Under the pieces are notes generated by a model, which had not been told where the DNA came from, ran no database searches, and worked only from the letters and a program-made list of their open reading frames with translations. Source: an uncultured Gemmatimonadales bacterium (GTDB lineage Bacteria > Gemmatimonadota > Gemmatimonadetes > Longimicrobiales > Gaopeijiaceae). From it: 64,000 nucleotides of DNA. Positions 1 to 8,099 of the stretch are shown here, one piece after another (positions within the stretch are counted from its first letter, which is position 1; the number at the start of each line of letters is the position of its first letter). The position numbers and the translations under genes are program-made. The DNA lies in NCBI GenBank assembly GCA_937919655.1, contig CALFPJ010000020.1, forward strand, positions 1 to 64,000, given 5' to 3'.

Positions 1-2122
1 CTGAATCAGCATCTTCTTCGCTGGGCGTAGCGGCCGCCTTCGCGGCTTCTTCCGCGCGAGCGGTCGCAACGGAGTCCGCAATCAGCGCGTCGCCGGTGGC
101 AATGTCATACTGGAAGAAGCTCTTACCGATCGAGTAGTGCGCCACGGAGCCATCCGCATTCCACCCCACGAAGTCTCCGCCGATGCGCGTAAGCCGCCGA
201 GTGGGCATAGAGGACGAGGACGACACCGAAACCGTTGGGGCCTCACCGCCGACGGGGGGTACCGTGATCATGAACACGTTCCGGTTCACCCGCACTAACG
301 CCCGCCGGCCGTCCGGCGACAGCACCACTTCGTCCGGTGTCCCGCTACCGCGGCCCGACGAAGGAGCGCTCACCTTCACCACCGTGCGGACGTCGGTTCC
401 GTCGAAGCGCATCGACAAAAGCCCGTCGCTGTCGGCCCACACGTAGATCCGGTCCGGGTCCGGTCCGGGGTGGGGCGCGTTGCGACCCTGCTCTGTTGTT
501 CCCCGTCCGACCCAAGCGATTCGACTCGGCTCGCCGCCGTTCGCGGGTAACCACACGTACTCAAGCTCCGAGGCCGCGCTGTGGTTACCGAAGTCCTCGA
601 GCGTGCGCATACGGTGCATCTTCGAGCCGCGCACCGCCAAAATGCGGGACCCGTCCAGCGTGTACGCGATCTTGTCAAAAAAGGCGGAGGTCGGCGTGAG
701 TTTCTCGGGCGCACCTCGGCCGTCCGCGGCCACACGCCAAATGTCACCACCCACCGAGTCATTCCAAGTCACGTACGTGATGAAGCGCCCGTCTGGTGAC
801 CAAATCGGGGCATGCTCTACATCCCGCGTCTGAGTGAGCCTGCGGGCGTTGTCGATCAGGGGGAAGCCCTCGTCCTGGTCACCCGCGGGCTCCGGGATGT
901 CCGCCACCCAAAGTCGGTCGATGGCCGCGAATGCCACCTTGCTTCCATCCGGAGACGGTCTCGCCCCGCGAATTTGGGAGACCGTCATCGTGGAGTCGTT
1001 GATCGGGTACTCGAACTTGGAAAGAGCACCAAGTTCCTGTTCGACGTGGGCCGAGAACGGGATCTCGCGCGCCTGACCCGACGGCACCTCGACCCGCATG
1101 ATCTTGCCGCCATAACTCGTGATGAGCGACCGCGAGTCAGGCGTAAATGTAGATCCGGGATAAACGTCGCGGTCACGCGTGCCGCCACCCTGCGAGTCAT
1201 CACGCTGGACGTCCATGACGAGCCAGGTCTCCTCCCCTGTCTGCAGGTCGCGTAGCTTGAGCGCCTCTCTAGAGTCGAAACGCGTGGCGTAGACCAACCA
1301 ACGTCCGTCAGGACTCGGAACCGGGCGGAAAGCGCCCTCTAGTTCATGGGTTCGAACAAAGACTCGGCCTACCTCTCTGTCCAACAAGCCGATCTGGTAC
1401 GGCCCCACCTGGCGCGCGCTACTGCGGAGCTCATGGTCAGGACTGAAGAGCCCAACGTCCGGGGCATCCGCGCTCGACGTCGCGAAGCCCCCGCCAAGAT
1501 TGCCGCGCAGGTTCAGCCATACGAAGCGAGGGTCATCGGAGAAGGCGGGGCCGAAGTGTGCGGCCGGCGCGGGCGTGCCTTCCTGTGTGTGACCGGTCAC
1601 TTGGACCCCAGATCCGCCGTTCTGGTGATACAGCCACAGCTGAGATCCCTTGGACGCCATCACGTACTCACCATCGGGCGTCCAGACCGGCGATAGGTAG
1701 CTCTCACTGTCCCCGTCGGTCAGCTGACGTGGGTCCGTCCCATCCGCGTTCGCAATCCACAGGTTCTCCGAGCCGTCGCGATCGCTCACAAAAACGAGAC
1801 TGGAGCCGTCCGGCGAGAACCGCGGCTGCATGTCGTAGGCAAGGCCACTCGTGATCCGAGTTGCAGTGCCACCAGCGACGGGGAGCGTGTAGAGGTCCCC
1901 CAACAACTCGAAGACGATGGTCTCGCCGTCGGGCGTGAGATCGAGCGAGATCCAGGTGCCCTCATCGGTCGTGAACTCTAGGGTGCGGGTCGGCACCAAA
2001 GGCAGCGAGTTGCCCTTCTTCGCCGCACGGGCGGAGCTGTCGTTCTGCTCAACGGTTTGGGCAGCGAGCGGGGCGGAAGCGAGCAGCGTGGCGGCTGCGG
2101 CCATGAACAGGAGTCGATACAT
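1..2122 (-). CDS. Exported PD40/TolB-type beta-propeller protein, N-terminal part (runs off the window)
   Basis: The frame is open from an ATG at 2122 to the window edge, giving about 707 residues without a stop. The N-terminus is a typical signal peptide (positively charged MYR, hydrophobic core, A-Q cleavage region near residue 22). The body carries repeated PD40 motifs such as FSPDG, WSPDGRFI and PSPDG, the signature of TolB-like six- or seven-bladed propellers. In related Gemmatimonadota and Acidobacteria proteins of this kind, a propeller of this length is followed by an amidohydrolase domain; that half would lie outside the window, so the enzyme assignment is inference only. A prolyl-oligopeptidase-type C-terminus is the alternative. 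It is separated by about 230 bp from the two-component regulator upstream and is probably its own transcription unit. Confidence 0.8.
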   Translation of the reverse strand, partial: MYRLLFMAAAATLLASAPLAAQTVEQNDSSARAAKKGNSLPLVPTRTLEFTTDEGTWISLDLTPDGETIVFELLGDLYTLPVAGGTATRITSGLAYDMQPRFSPDGSSLVFVSDRDGSENLWIANADGTDPRQLTDGDSESYLSPVWTPDGEYVMASKGSQLWLYHQNGGSGVQVTGHTQEGTPAPAAHFGPAFSDDPRFVWLNLRGNLGGGFATSSADAPDVGLFSPDHELRSSARQVGPYQIGLLDREVGRVFVRTHELEGAFRPVPSPDGRWLVYATRFDSREALKLRDLQTGEETWLVMDVQRDDSQGGGTRDRDVYPGSTFTPDSRSLITSYGGKIMRVEVPSGQAREIPFSAHVEQELGALSKFEYPINDSTMTVSQIRGARPSPDGSKVAFAAIDRLWVADIPEPAGDQDEGFPLIDNARRLTQTRDVEHAPIWSPDGRFITYVTWNDSVGGDIWRVAADGRGAPEKLTPTSAFFDKIAYTLDGSRILAVRGSKMHRMRTLEDFGNHSAASELEYVWLPANGGEPSRIAWVGRGTTEQGRNAPHPGPDPDRIYVWADSDGLLSMRFDGTDVRTVVKVSAPSSGRGSGTPDEVVLSPDGRRALVRVNRNVFMITVPPVGGEAPTVSVSSSSSMPTRRLTRIGGDFVGWNADGSVAHYSIGKSFFQYDIATGDALIADSVATARAEEAAKAAATPSEEDADS

Positions 2123-2353
2123 CGGAGATTTCCGCGTGGGGTATGGATTTCGGCGCCGTGCTCGTCGAGCCAGAACCTCGCATCGACGGCAGCCAAGAGT
2201 GCCACGCGCTGGCGGTTATTGCCATCCCAGGCCTGGGCTGTGCCGTCGATTCGTTCCGACAACGAGGCTGGCCCCCGAGCCGGCCCAGCGGAAGGTTACC
2301 GAGCCACGCCGTCATGGAGGAGGTTGACCGGATCTACTTGATGGCTGCCGCGC

Positions 2354-3007
2354 CTACATCTCTTTGAGCAGCCCGACCCTCAGGGCAAACCTCACGAGCT
2401 CGCTGCGATGGCTGAGCCCAAGCTTGTCCATAATCCGAGACCGGTAGGTGTCCACGGTCTTCGGGCTGATGAAGAGCTTCTTCCCGATCTCTCGCGAACT
2501 GAACCCCTCAGCCGTGAGCGCGAGGACTTCCTGCTCGCGGGTGCTGAGGTCGTGTAGCCCGGCCGAGTCTTCGGATTCCGCGGCCTTGTACCGCTGCAGC
2601 AGAAGCGTGGTGGCCTTCGGTGGCAGGAACACCTGCCCTCGTGCGACCACCTTGATCGCCTCCATCAGGTCTGTGTCGGCACTCGTCTTGGTGAGGTAAC
2701 CGCTGGCACCGGCTTCGACGACAGGCACCAGGTACTCCTCCTCGGCATGCACCGTGAGGACGAGCACCTTCGTGTCGAGCTCAAGCGCGGCGATACGTCG
2801 CGTCGCTTCGAGGCCGTTTGAGCCCGGCATGGAAAGGTCCATCACCACAACGTGGGGCTTCAGTTCACGCACCTTATCGACAGCCTCGTCACCGGTCGAC
2901 GCTTCGCCGACCACCTTCACTCGGCCCTGTGCTTCTAAGAGCGCTTTGATGCCTGCGCGAAACATGGCGTGATCATCAACGAGCAGGACCTTAATCACGT
3001 CACTCAT
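2354..3007 (-). CDS. NarL/FixJ-family response regulator
   Basis: A 217-residue protein with an N-terminal receiver domain and a C-terminal LuxR-type helix-turn-helix. The acidic pair is D11-D12, the phosphoacceptor is D57 in VVVMDLSMPG, and the switch lysine lies in YLTKTSA. The C-terminal motif LSTREQEVLALTAEG followed by SPKTVDTYRSRI is the classic GerE/LuxR fold. It overlaps the upstream kinase gene by 4 bp (ATGA), so the two are translationally coupled and form a cognate pair. The target genes cannot be read from the sequence; the universal stress and CBS genes divergently placed beyond the kinase are the closest candidates. Confidence 0.95.
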   Translation of the reverse strand: MSDVIKVLLVDDHAMFRAGIKALLEAQGRVKVVGEASTGDEAVDKVRELKPHVVVMDLSMPGSNGLEATRRIAALELDTKVLVLTVHAEEEYLVPVVEAGASGYLTKTSADTDLMEAIKVVARGQVFLPPKATTLLLQRYKAAESEDSAGLHDLSTREQEVLALTAEGFSSREIGKKLFISPKTVDTYRSRIMDKLGLSHRSELVRFALRVGLLKEM

Positions 3008-4068
3008 GCTTCCTCTCCGTTACAGGGAACCACGACTCGGATGCGCGTGCCCTTCCCGGGCACACTATCGACATTGAAGCCCGCACCGATCATCGCCGCG
3101 CGCTCATGCATTCCGACCAACCCTAGGCCACGCCCATCACCGACATGGGCCGACGAAATGAATCCTTGACCCGCGTCCGAGATCTCCACGACAACGTGCG
3201 CATTCTCGTGCCGGAGCGACACCGTAGCCTCAACGACCCCGGCATGCCGGATCGCGTTGGAGATACCCTCCTGACAGATCCGGTACAGGGCGAGCCTGGC
3301 GGTCAGATCAAGGAAATCGTCCACCGGGTGGAGGTCGGCATTCACGTGAAAGCCGGTGCCCTCGTTCAAGCTGCGGAAGTGCGCGGTCAGGGCGGCGGTA
3401 AGGCCGACCTCTTCCAACTCCGGCGGACGCAGACCTCGGGCCAGTCGCCTCACGCCGTCCGCCGCATGCACGATCTCCTCGCGGATCTCCTTCAAGAGGC
3501 GCAAGCGTCGATTCGCGTCGGCCTCGTCTGCGAGGACTCGAATTCGCAGAATCAGCGTCGCCAAACTCTGGGCGGTGTCGTCATGCAGCTCTCGGGCTAT
3601 GCGCTGACGCTCTTCCTCCGTCGCCCTCATCGCGCCTTCCGAGAAGTTCTGAATCCGCTTTCGCACCGAGATGTCGCGCACGGAGCAGATCACGCGGTGC
3701 TCCCCCGACTCCGGCCGCCAGGGGCTCAAACTAATCTCTATGGGGAACTTCGTGCCGTCCTTTCGTTGCCCGTAGAGGTCGAGCCCGATCCCCATCGGAC
3801 GATTGTGGGGCTTTTCGTTGAATCGGTCGCGGTGTCGCGCATGACCCGAGCGCAAGGAGTCCGGGACCAGAACATCAACCGATTGGCCGATCAACTCTTC
3901 GCGCGGCCACCCAAACAGCAGCGCAATTTGCGGATTCAACGCCCGGATGCAGCCCGTCTCATCCAACACGACAGTGCCGTCCGGGGAGGCCTCGAATATG
4001 GCTCGATACTCTTCGGTAGAAAGCACGCACTTTCCCGGAATATTTGGCCGGCGTGGAGAAACCCCCAC
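3004..4068 (-). CDS. PAS-domain sensor histidine kinase, HisKA_3 (NarX/DesK) type
   Basis: A 354-residue protein without obvious membrane segments, so probably a cytosolic sensor. Residues about 17-140 form a PAS domain (EEYRAIFEASPDG start, PAC-like GTKFPIEISLSPWR). The phosphoacceptor is H162 in ERQRIARELHDDTAQSLA, typical of HisKA_3. The ATPase domain shows the N-box QEGISNAIRHA (266-276), G1 box DAGQGF and G2 box GRGLGLVGMHERA. The last codons overlap the response-regulator start by 4 bp. The PAS ligand or cofactor is unknown; no conserved heme or FAD site could be recognised by eye. The start at 4068 is the first ATG; a shorter start would still keep the PAS domain. The gene is divergent from the universal stress protein gene with about 70 bp between them. 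Confidence 0.92.
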   Translation of the reverse strand: MGVSPRRPNIPGKCVLSTEEYRAIFEASPDGTVVLDETGCIRALNPQIALLFGWPREELIGQSVDVLVPDSLRSGHARHRDRFNEKPHNRPMGIGLDLYGQRKDGTKFPIEISLSPWRPESGEHRVICSVRDISVRKRIQNFSEGAMRATEEERQRIARELHDDTAQSLATLILRIRVLADEADANRRLRLLKEIREEIVHAADGVRRLARGLRPPELEEVGLTAALTAHFRSLNEGTGFHVNADLHPVDDFLDLTARLALYRICQEGISNAIRHAGVVEATVSLRHENAHVVVEISDAGQGFISSAHVGDGRGLGLVGMHERAAMIGAGFNVDSVPGKGTRIRVVVPCNGEEA

Positions 4069-4141
4069 AAGCCTGCGGGCAAGGTCCCTGACAGCCGTAG
4101 TCCTTTAGGACCGCCAAAATGTAGTTGGAAAAGGAGTATCC

Positions 4142-5044
4142 ATGTATACGAAGATCCTAGTCCCACTCGACGGATCGAAATTCGCTGAGTCTGCCCTGCC
4201 CCTGGCACTCACCTTGAGCAGGAAGACTGGCGCGGCCGTGCATTGTGTCACAGTGCTAGAGCCAATTGCATCATTCGCATATGACGAATGGGAGTCGGCG
4301 GCTCAGGAGTGGAGCCAAGAGTACCTAAAGAACGTAGTCGAACGCGTGGGTGAATCTGCGGGTGGCGCACTTACGACCGCCCTGCGCACCGGTCACGTGG
4401 TAGAGGTGCTCGGGCAGGAGGCTCGTAACGAGGGCGCGGACGTCGTGGTCATGGCCACGCACGGCCGCGGAATGTTGTCCCGTATGTGGCTAGGGAGCGT
4501 CGCAGACGCCTTCCTCCACCATACCGACCTACCCGTCATCCTCGTGCGGCCGGCGGAGGAAAACCCTCCCGACACGGCTACACCTCAAGACTTTCACACG
4601 ATCATCGTCCCGCTGGACGGCTCCCACGTCTCCGAGTGTGCGCTGTCGCACGCCACGGATTTCGGTGAGTTGTTCGACGCTTCGTACCACTTGTGCCGAG
4701 TGGTGAGTTACCCGATTGACGTCGCCAGCCCCTACTTACCTCACACGGTCAGCATGAACGCGCAGATCGTGGACGAGGTGAAAGTCGGGTGCGCAGAGTA
4801 CCTCGAGCAGCGCGCTGACCTTATGCGGCGCCGTGGCCTGCAGGTAACGACGTCAGTGCTCGTGGACGCCCAGGCGGGTCACGGAATTCTGCAGGAGACT
4901 GAAGCGGTCGGGTGTGACCTGATCGCGATGGCAACCCACGGACGGGAAGGCCTGGGAAGGGCCATCCTTGGTAGCGTGACCGACAAAGTGGTCCGGGGCT
5001 CCCATGTACCCATCCTGCTCTATCGGCCTCCAGTCCCGGCCTGA
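4142..5044 (+). CDS. Tandem-domain universal stress protein (UspA family)
   Basis: A 300-residue protein made of two UspA domains (about 1-147 and 153-297). Each begins with the beta-strand signature (KILVPLDGS; TIIVPLDGS) and ends with the glycine-rich nucleotide-binding loop (ATHGRG...LGSVAD; ATHGRE...LGSVTDKV) followed by PVILVRP or PILLYRP. These loops suggest ATP binding in both halves. A Shine-Dalgarno-like AAGGAG precedes the ATG by about 6 bp. It is followed 22 bp later by a CBS-domain protein, a common pairing in stress and redox regulons. The divergent two-component system may regulate it, which is inference from position only. Confidence 0.93.
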   Translation: MYTKILVPLDGSKFAESALPLALTLSRKTGAAVHCVTVLEPIASFAYDEWESAAQEWSQEYLKNVVERVGESAGGALTTALRTGHVVEVLGQEARNEGADVVVMATHGRGMLSRMWLGSVADAFLHHTDLPVILVRPAEENPPDTATPQDFHTIIVPLDGSHVSECALSHATDFGELFDASYHLCRVVSYPIDVASPYLPHTVSMNAQIVDEVKVGCAEYLEQRADLMRRRGLQVTTSVLVDAQAGHGILQETEAVGCDLIAMATHGREGLGRAILGSVTDKVVRGSHVPILLYRPPVPA

Positions 5045-5066
5045 GCCCCGGGGAGGAAGGACTATC

Positions 5067-5618
5067 ATGGTCACCGTCCGAATGGTCACCGTCCGAGACA
5101 TCATGCAGACGAAGGTGGTTTCGGTCACAGCTGATATCAGCGCCCGGGCTCTTGCCCGGATCTTGGCAGACGAGGAGATCAGCGGTGTCCCGGTTGTCGG
5201 GAAGGACGGTAGAGTGGAAGGAGTGGTGTCGCAAACCGACTTGGTGCGGCTGGCTGCAGAAGAGTCCAACGTCCATCTAACAGCCTCGGCTCTGCGCGGC
5301 GGGGTGGGACTCATTGAAGACCCGGACGAGGAGGCTGCCGAGCGTGACCCCTTCGATTTTTTCCTTCCCGAAGACTCCCCATTCTCAGCTCAGAGCTTTC
5401 TGGATGCACTGCCAGAGAGCGACTTCGAAACCGTAACTGTGGGCGAGATCATGACCCCCGTGTCGTTTTCGGTCCCGCCGAGCACGTCTCTTCCCGAACT
5501 CGCGAACTTCTTGGTACGTGGCCGAATCCACAGGGCGGTGGTGCTCGAGGATGGACGCCTCGTAGGCATCGTCACATCCAACGACCTATTGCGCGCACGG
5601 TGGCCGACAGACGCCTGA
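5067..5618 (+). CDS. CBS-domain protein
   Basis: The start chosen is the ATG at 5067, which is preceded by a strong GGGAGGAAGG ribosome site; an upstream in-frame ATG at 5004 lies inside the stress-protein gene and lacks such a site. The 183-residue product has two CBS motifs: the first around VRDIMQTKVVSVTADIS...GVPVVGKDGRVEGVVSQTDL, the second around VGEIMTPVSFSVPPSTS...AVVLEDGRLVGIVTSNDLL, separated by an acidic insert of about 60 residues. CBS pairs (Bateman modules) usually bind adenine nucleotides and act as energy sensors. There is no attached catalytic domain, so it is probably a stand-alone regulatory module co-expressed with the stress protein. Confidence 0.9.
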   Translation: MVTVRMVTVRDIMQTKVVSVTADISARALARILADEEISGVPVVGKDGRVEGVVSQTDLVRLAAEESNVHLTASALRGGVGLIEDPDEEAAERDPFDFFLPEDSPFSAQSFLDALPESDFETVTVGEIMTPVSFSVPPSTSLPELANFLVRGRIHRAVVLEDGRLVGIVTSNDLLRARWPTDA

Positions 5619-5677
5619 CCGTGTAGCCTGATCAGGACGGCACACGCACACTGCTGAAGCCGAACCCTGGAGGCCCC

Positions 5678-6943
5678 TTGATTCGTTCCGCATTGGCGAC
5701 GCTCGCGCTCGCATCCACGTTGTCGTTTTCGGCTCTAGCGGCGCAACAACCGCCCCAAACGCAGACCGATGACTACACCCGGTACGAGCTCCAAGAGCGA
5801 GGCAGCGGGGCGTTCCACATCATTTATGACGTGACGGCAACGACCGCCGGAGCCCGTTACTTCTACAACGGAATCCGTGCGGGTGCCGAAGAAGAGGTCC
5901 ATAGCGTCACAGACCTTCATTCCGGCCAGCCACTCGCATGGGAGGTCGTGGACGGCGCTCACGCCCGGGCCAACGGACACCCGCGTGCAAGCCTGGACAG
6001 TCGCTTCATTAAGGTGACGCTCGCGCGCCCTGTCCCTGAGGGTGGTCAGGGTCGAGTCCGGATCGATAAGACCTACTGGGACCACGAGAGCTACTTCGAT
6101 GACGGGGAGGACATCGTCTTCGACCGCTCGCTAGGCATCCGGCGCAACGCCGTCGTCCTCCCACTTGGTTATGAGCTCGTCAGCGCCAACTACCCGGTAC
6201 AGGTTGAGACCGAGGCAGACTCCCGCATTCGCGTGAGCTTCATGAACCCAGGGCCGGCCGGCGTCCCTCTTCGGGTCAGAGCGCGCCCGTTGCAGTCTGG
6301 GAGCGCCGCCGTGCGCCCTCCCTCCACAGGAGAACGCGTGCCTAGCGAGGGCGGTGGCTCACCTGTGAGGGCACGCGTGAACTACGTGGTGTCCGAGCGC
6401 GCCTTCGAGGACCGCGACATCACCTACTTTCTTCAACAGCCCCAAACGAATTCGTTCCGCCTCTTCCACGACTACACGGAGTCGCGAGAAGGCATGGATC
6501 GTTACGTGAACATCGTGCGCGCGGGCAGCTCTGCCTCGGATCCTGAGGCCTATAACCTCGACACGGGTGCGCGACTTGAGGTCGAGCAACTGCAAGGTGC
6601 GGCCATCACCGCGAAGGGGATCGACATCGGTGGCGAGGCCGATGCGGGAACGGAGGTCGTGGTCATTTGGTTCGAGCCCGTTGCGGAGGGTGCATCGACC
6701 CGCCTGCGGATCTGGGAGACCTATACCGATCCGGGCAGGTACGTCCTCAACGGCGATGACTTCGTCTGGGACCGCAACTTTGGGCGTGCGCGCAACACCG
6801 TGGTGCTCCCCGAAGGATGGCGCCTGACAGCGAATTCGATTCCAGGCATCATCGACGAAATGGAGGACGGCAGGACCCGCATTCAGTACATCAACCCCCG
6901 GCCAGACGGAATTCAGGTCTTCGTGAGGGGACACCGCAGGTAG
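5678..6943 (+). CDS. Exported protein of unknown function with an internally duplicated domain
   Basis: Starts at TTG 5678, supported by CTGGAGG about 5 bp upstream and by a clean signal peptide (hydrophobic core then SALAAQ). The 421-residue product contains two related halves, about 25-215 and 235-421. Both carry an R-[YF]-x-[YN] strand region (GARYFYNGIRAG; MDRYVNIVRAG), a W/Y-E/D-x-Y segment (IDKTYWDHESYFDDGEDIVFD; a WETYTDPGRYVLNGDDFVWD equivalent) and the shared block R-N-[AT]-V-V-L-P-x-G (RRNAVVLPLGYEL; ARNTVVLPEGWRL), and both end with a [FY]-[MI]-N-P-x-P-x-G motif. The halves look like a beta-sandwich duplication. No enzyme motif or known family was recognised. Confidence 0.8.
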   Translation: MIRSALATLALASTLSFSALAAQQPPQTQTDDYTRYELQERGSGAFHIIYDVTATTAGARYFYNGIRAGAEEEVHSVTDLHSGQPLAWEVVDGAHARANGHPRASLDSRFIKVTLARPVPEGGQGRVRIDKTYWDHESYFDDGEDIVFDRSLGIRRNAVVLPLGYELVSANYPVQVETEADSRIRVSFMNPGPAGVPLRVRARPLQSGSAAVRPPSTGERVPSEGGGSPVRARVNYVVSERAFEDRDITYFLQQPQTNSFRLFHDYTESREGMDRYVNIVRAGSSASDPEAYNLDTGARLEVEQLQGAAITAKGIDIGGEADAGTEVVVIWFEPVAEGASTRLRIWETYTDPGRYVLNGDDFVWDRNFGRARNTVVLPEGWRLTANSIPGIIDEMEDGRTRIQYINPRPDGIQVFVRGHRR

Positions 6944-7021
6944 TCGTTCTTGGGAGGGCACGAGGTCCATCGGGCGGGTCAGTCAGCGGGGCCGGCGAGC
7001 CAGTGGATCAGGCCGGTCGGG

Positions 7022-7516
7022 TCAGCCGCCTCGAGCCAGCCGCACGGCAAAATAGATCAGCAATAGGCCGGCAAGCGCATTCCCGCGCGCCAACCACGCC
7101 GCCCGCTTGCGTAGCGCTTTGGCGTCGTCCGACCCGGGCGTGGCCGCACCGGCCCTAGGACCGAGCCAAAAGTCGTGCACGGCCTGGACCACGACCATGA
7201 ACCCGACAAGGGAAAGTTTCCAGCCCAGAGCGATGCCAACCTGCGTCGTCCAAAAAGCTGACGCGCCCAAGAAGTCGGCACCCCACCACCCGCGCACGTG
7301 CAACTGGCCGACGCCGGTGACCACGAGCGTGCCGATGCACACCCAGCCAACGGTGCGAAATCGCCGACCGAGTTGGTCGAACAGTTTCGCGCGAAAGGAA
7401 TCGTCCGGGATATCGCGCAGAATCGGGGCGATCAACGCGAAAAACAGCATACCGCCCAACCACACGATCGCGGCCAGGACGTGCACCGTGACCATGAGGT
7501 AATAATGGGTCGTCAA
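7022..7516 (-). CDS. CopD-like integral membrane protein
   Basis: A 164-residue protein with four predicted transmembrane segments. The first helix begins YLMVTVHVLAAIVWLGGMLF, the conserved H-x(6)-WxGG pattern of CopD and related membrane proteins, whose histidine can bind copper or heme. The last helices are WLARGNALAGLLLIYFAVRLA. It is the third gene of the leftward run behind the cytochrome b fusion and the small exported protein, about 50 bp after the latter's stop. In a locus with a CuA subunit and a SCO chaperone, a role in copper supply or heme handling is plausible but inferred. Some CopD-like proteins of this size are annotated only as DUF membrane proteins. Confidence 0.75.
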   Translation of the reverse strand: MTTHYYLMVTVHVLAAIVWLGGMLFFALIAPILRDIPDDSFRAKLFDQLGRRFRTVGWVCIGTLVVTGVGQLHVRGWWGADFLGASAFWTTQVGIALGWKLSLVGFMVVVQAVHDFWLGPRAGAATPGSDDAKALRKRAAWLARGNALAGLLLIYFAVRLARGG

Positions 7517-7565
7517 ACGCGCCGCCTATCTGTCGATCTGGCCCTCGGCGAGCCGCATCTGCGCG

Positions 7566-8099
7566 TCAATCGCTTGCAGCCGGACCAGGCGTTCTCAGCA
7601 CGAACGCACCATGATCGTCCATGGTCAGGAGCGCCACATCGTCCGGGGCGAGTTCGATTTCGCCCTCCCAGGTGAGGCGGGAAACGGCACTATCGACCTC
7701 CGTCCCCTCGGGAACAACGGCCTCGAAACGAACCGACAACACGCTTCGGCCTGGAATGACCGGAATATCCCGGAACACGTAAATCGGCCGATCGCCGCGT
7801 ATACCCCCAGGCCAGATCGTATCGTGCACGATCGTCTGCCCACCCAGGGTGGCGACCAGCTCGAACGGCGCGATCGTGCCAATGCACGCCTGGGGATTTC
7901 GCATGTGAATCGGGCGCTTCGCCAATTCCTCTTCGCTGAGCGTTTCGCACGCCTCGACCGTGACGCCATCAACCCGCCAAGAGAGGCGAATCAAGGCATC
8001 CCCATCGCCGGCAAAGTCGGTCGGCGCACGGGACAACCACGCGACAGCGAAGGTCATCGCAATCGCCAAGCCCGCGCCAAATACTCTTGCCGCGCTCAC
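7566..8099 (-). CDS. Exported or membrane-anchored protein of unknown function in the NOR-like locus
   Basis: The start is placed at GTG 8099 because it forms a 4-bp GTGA overlap with the stop of the cytochrome b fusion and gives a sensible N-terminal hydrophobic segment; longer in-frame starts would overlap the upstream gene needlessly. The 177-residue protein has one N-terminal membrane helix or uncleaved signal (residues about 5-20), then a soluble periplasmic domain rich in beta strands. Two cysteines (in VEACETLS and PQACIGT) could form a disulfide. No family was recognised. The tight translational coupling suggests it functions with the cytochrome b/Fe-S protein, perhaps as an assembly factor or periplasmic subunit. 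Confidence 0.75.
   Translation of the reverse strand: MSAARVFGAGLAIAMTFAVAWLSRAPTDFAGDGDALIRLSWRVDGVTVEACETLSEEELAKRPIHMRNPQACIGTIAPFELVATLGGQTIVHDTIWPGGIRGDRPIYVFRDIPVIPGRSVLSVRFEAVVPEGTEVDSAVSRLTWEGEIELAPDDVALLTMDDHGAFVLRTPGPAASD

Noticed and set aside
3145-4188. A 347-codon + strand frame opposite the histidine kinase
   Set aside because: The minus strand encodes a complete, motif-rich kinase; the + frame has no recognisable protein and is a GC-driven shadow.
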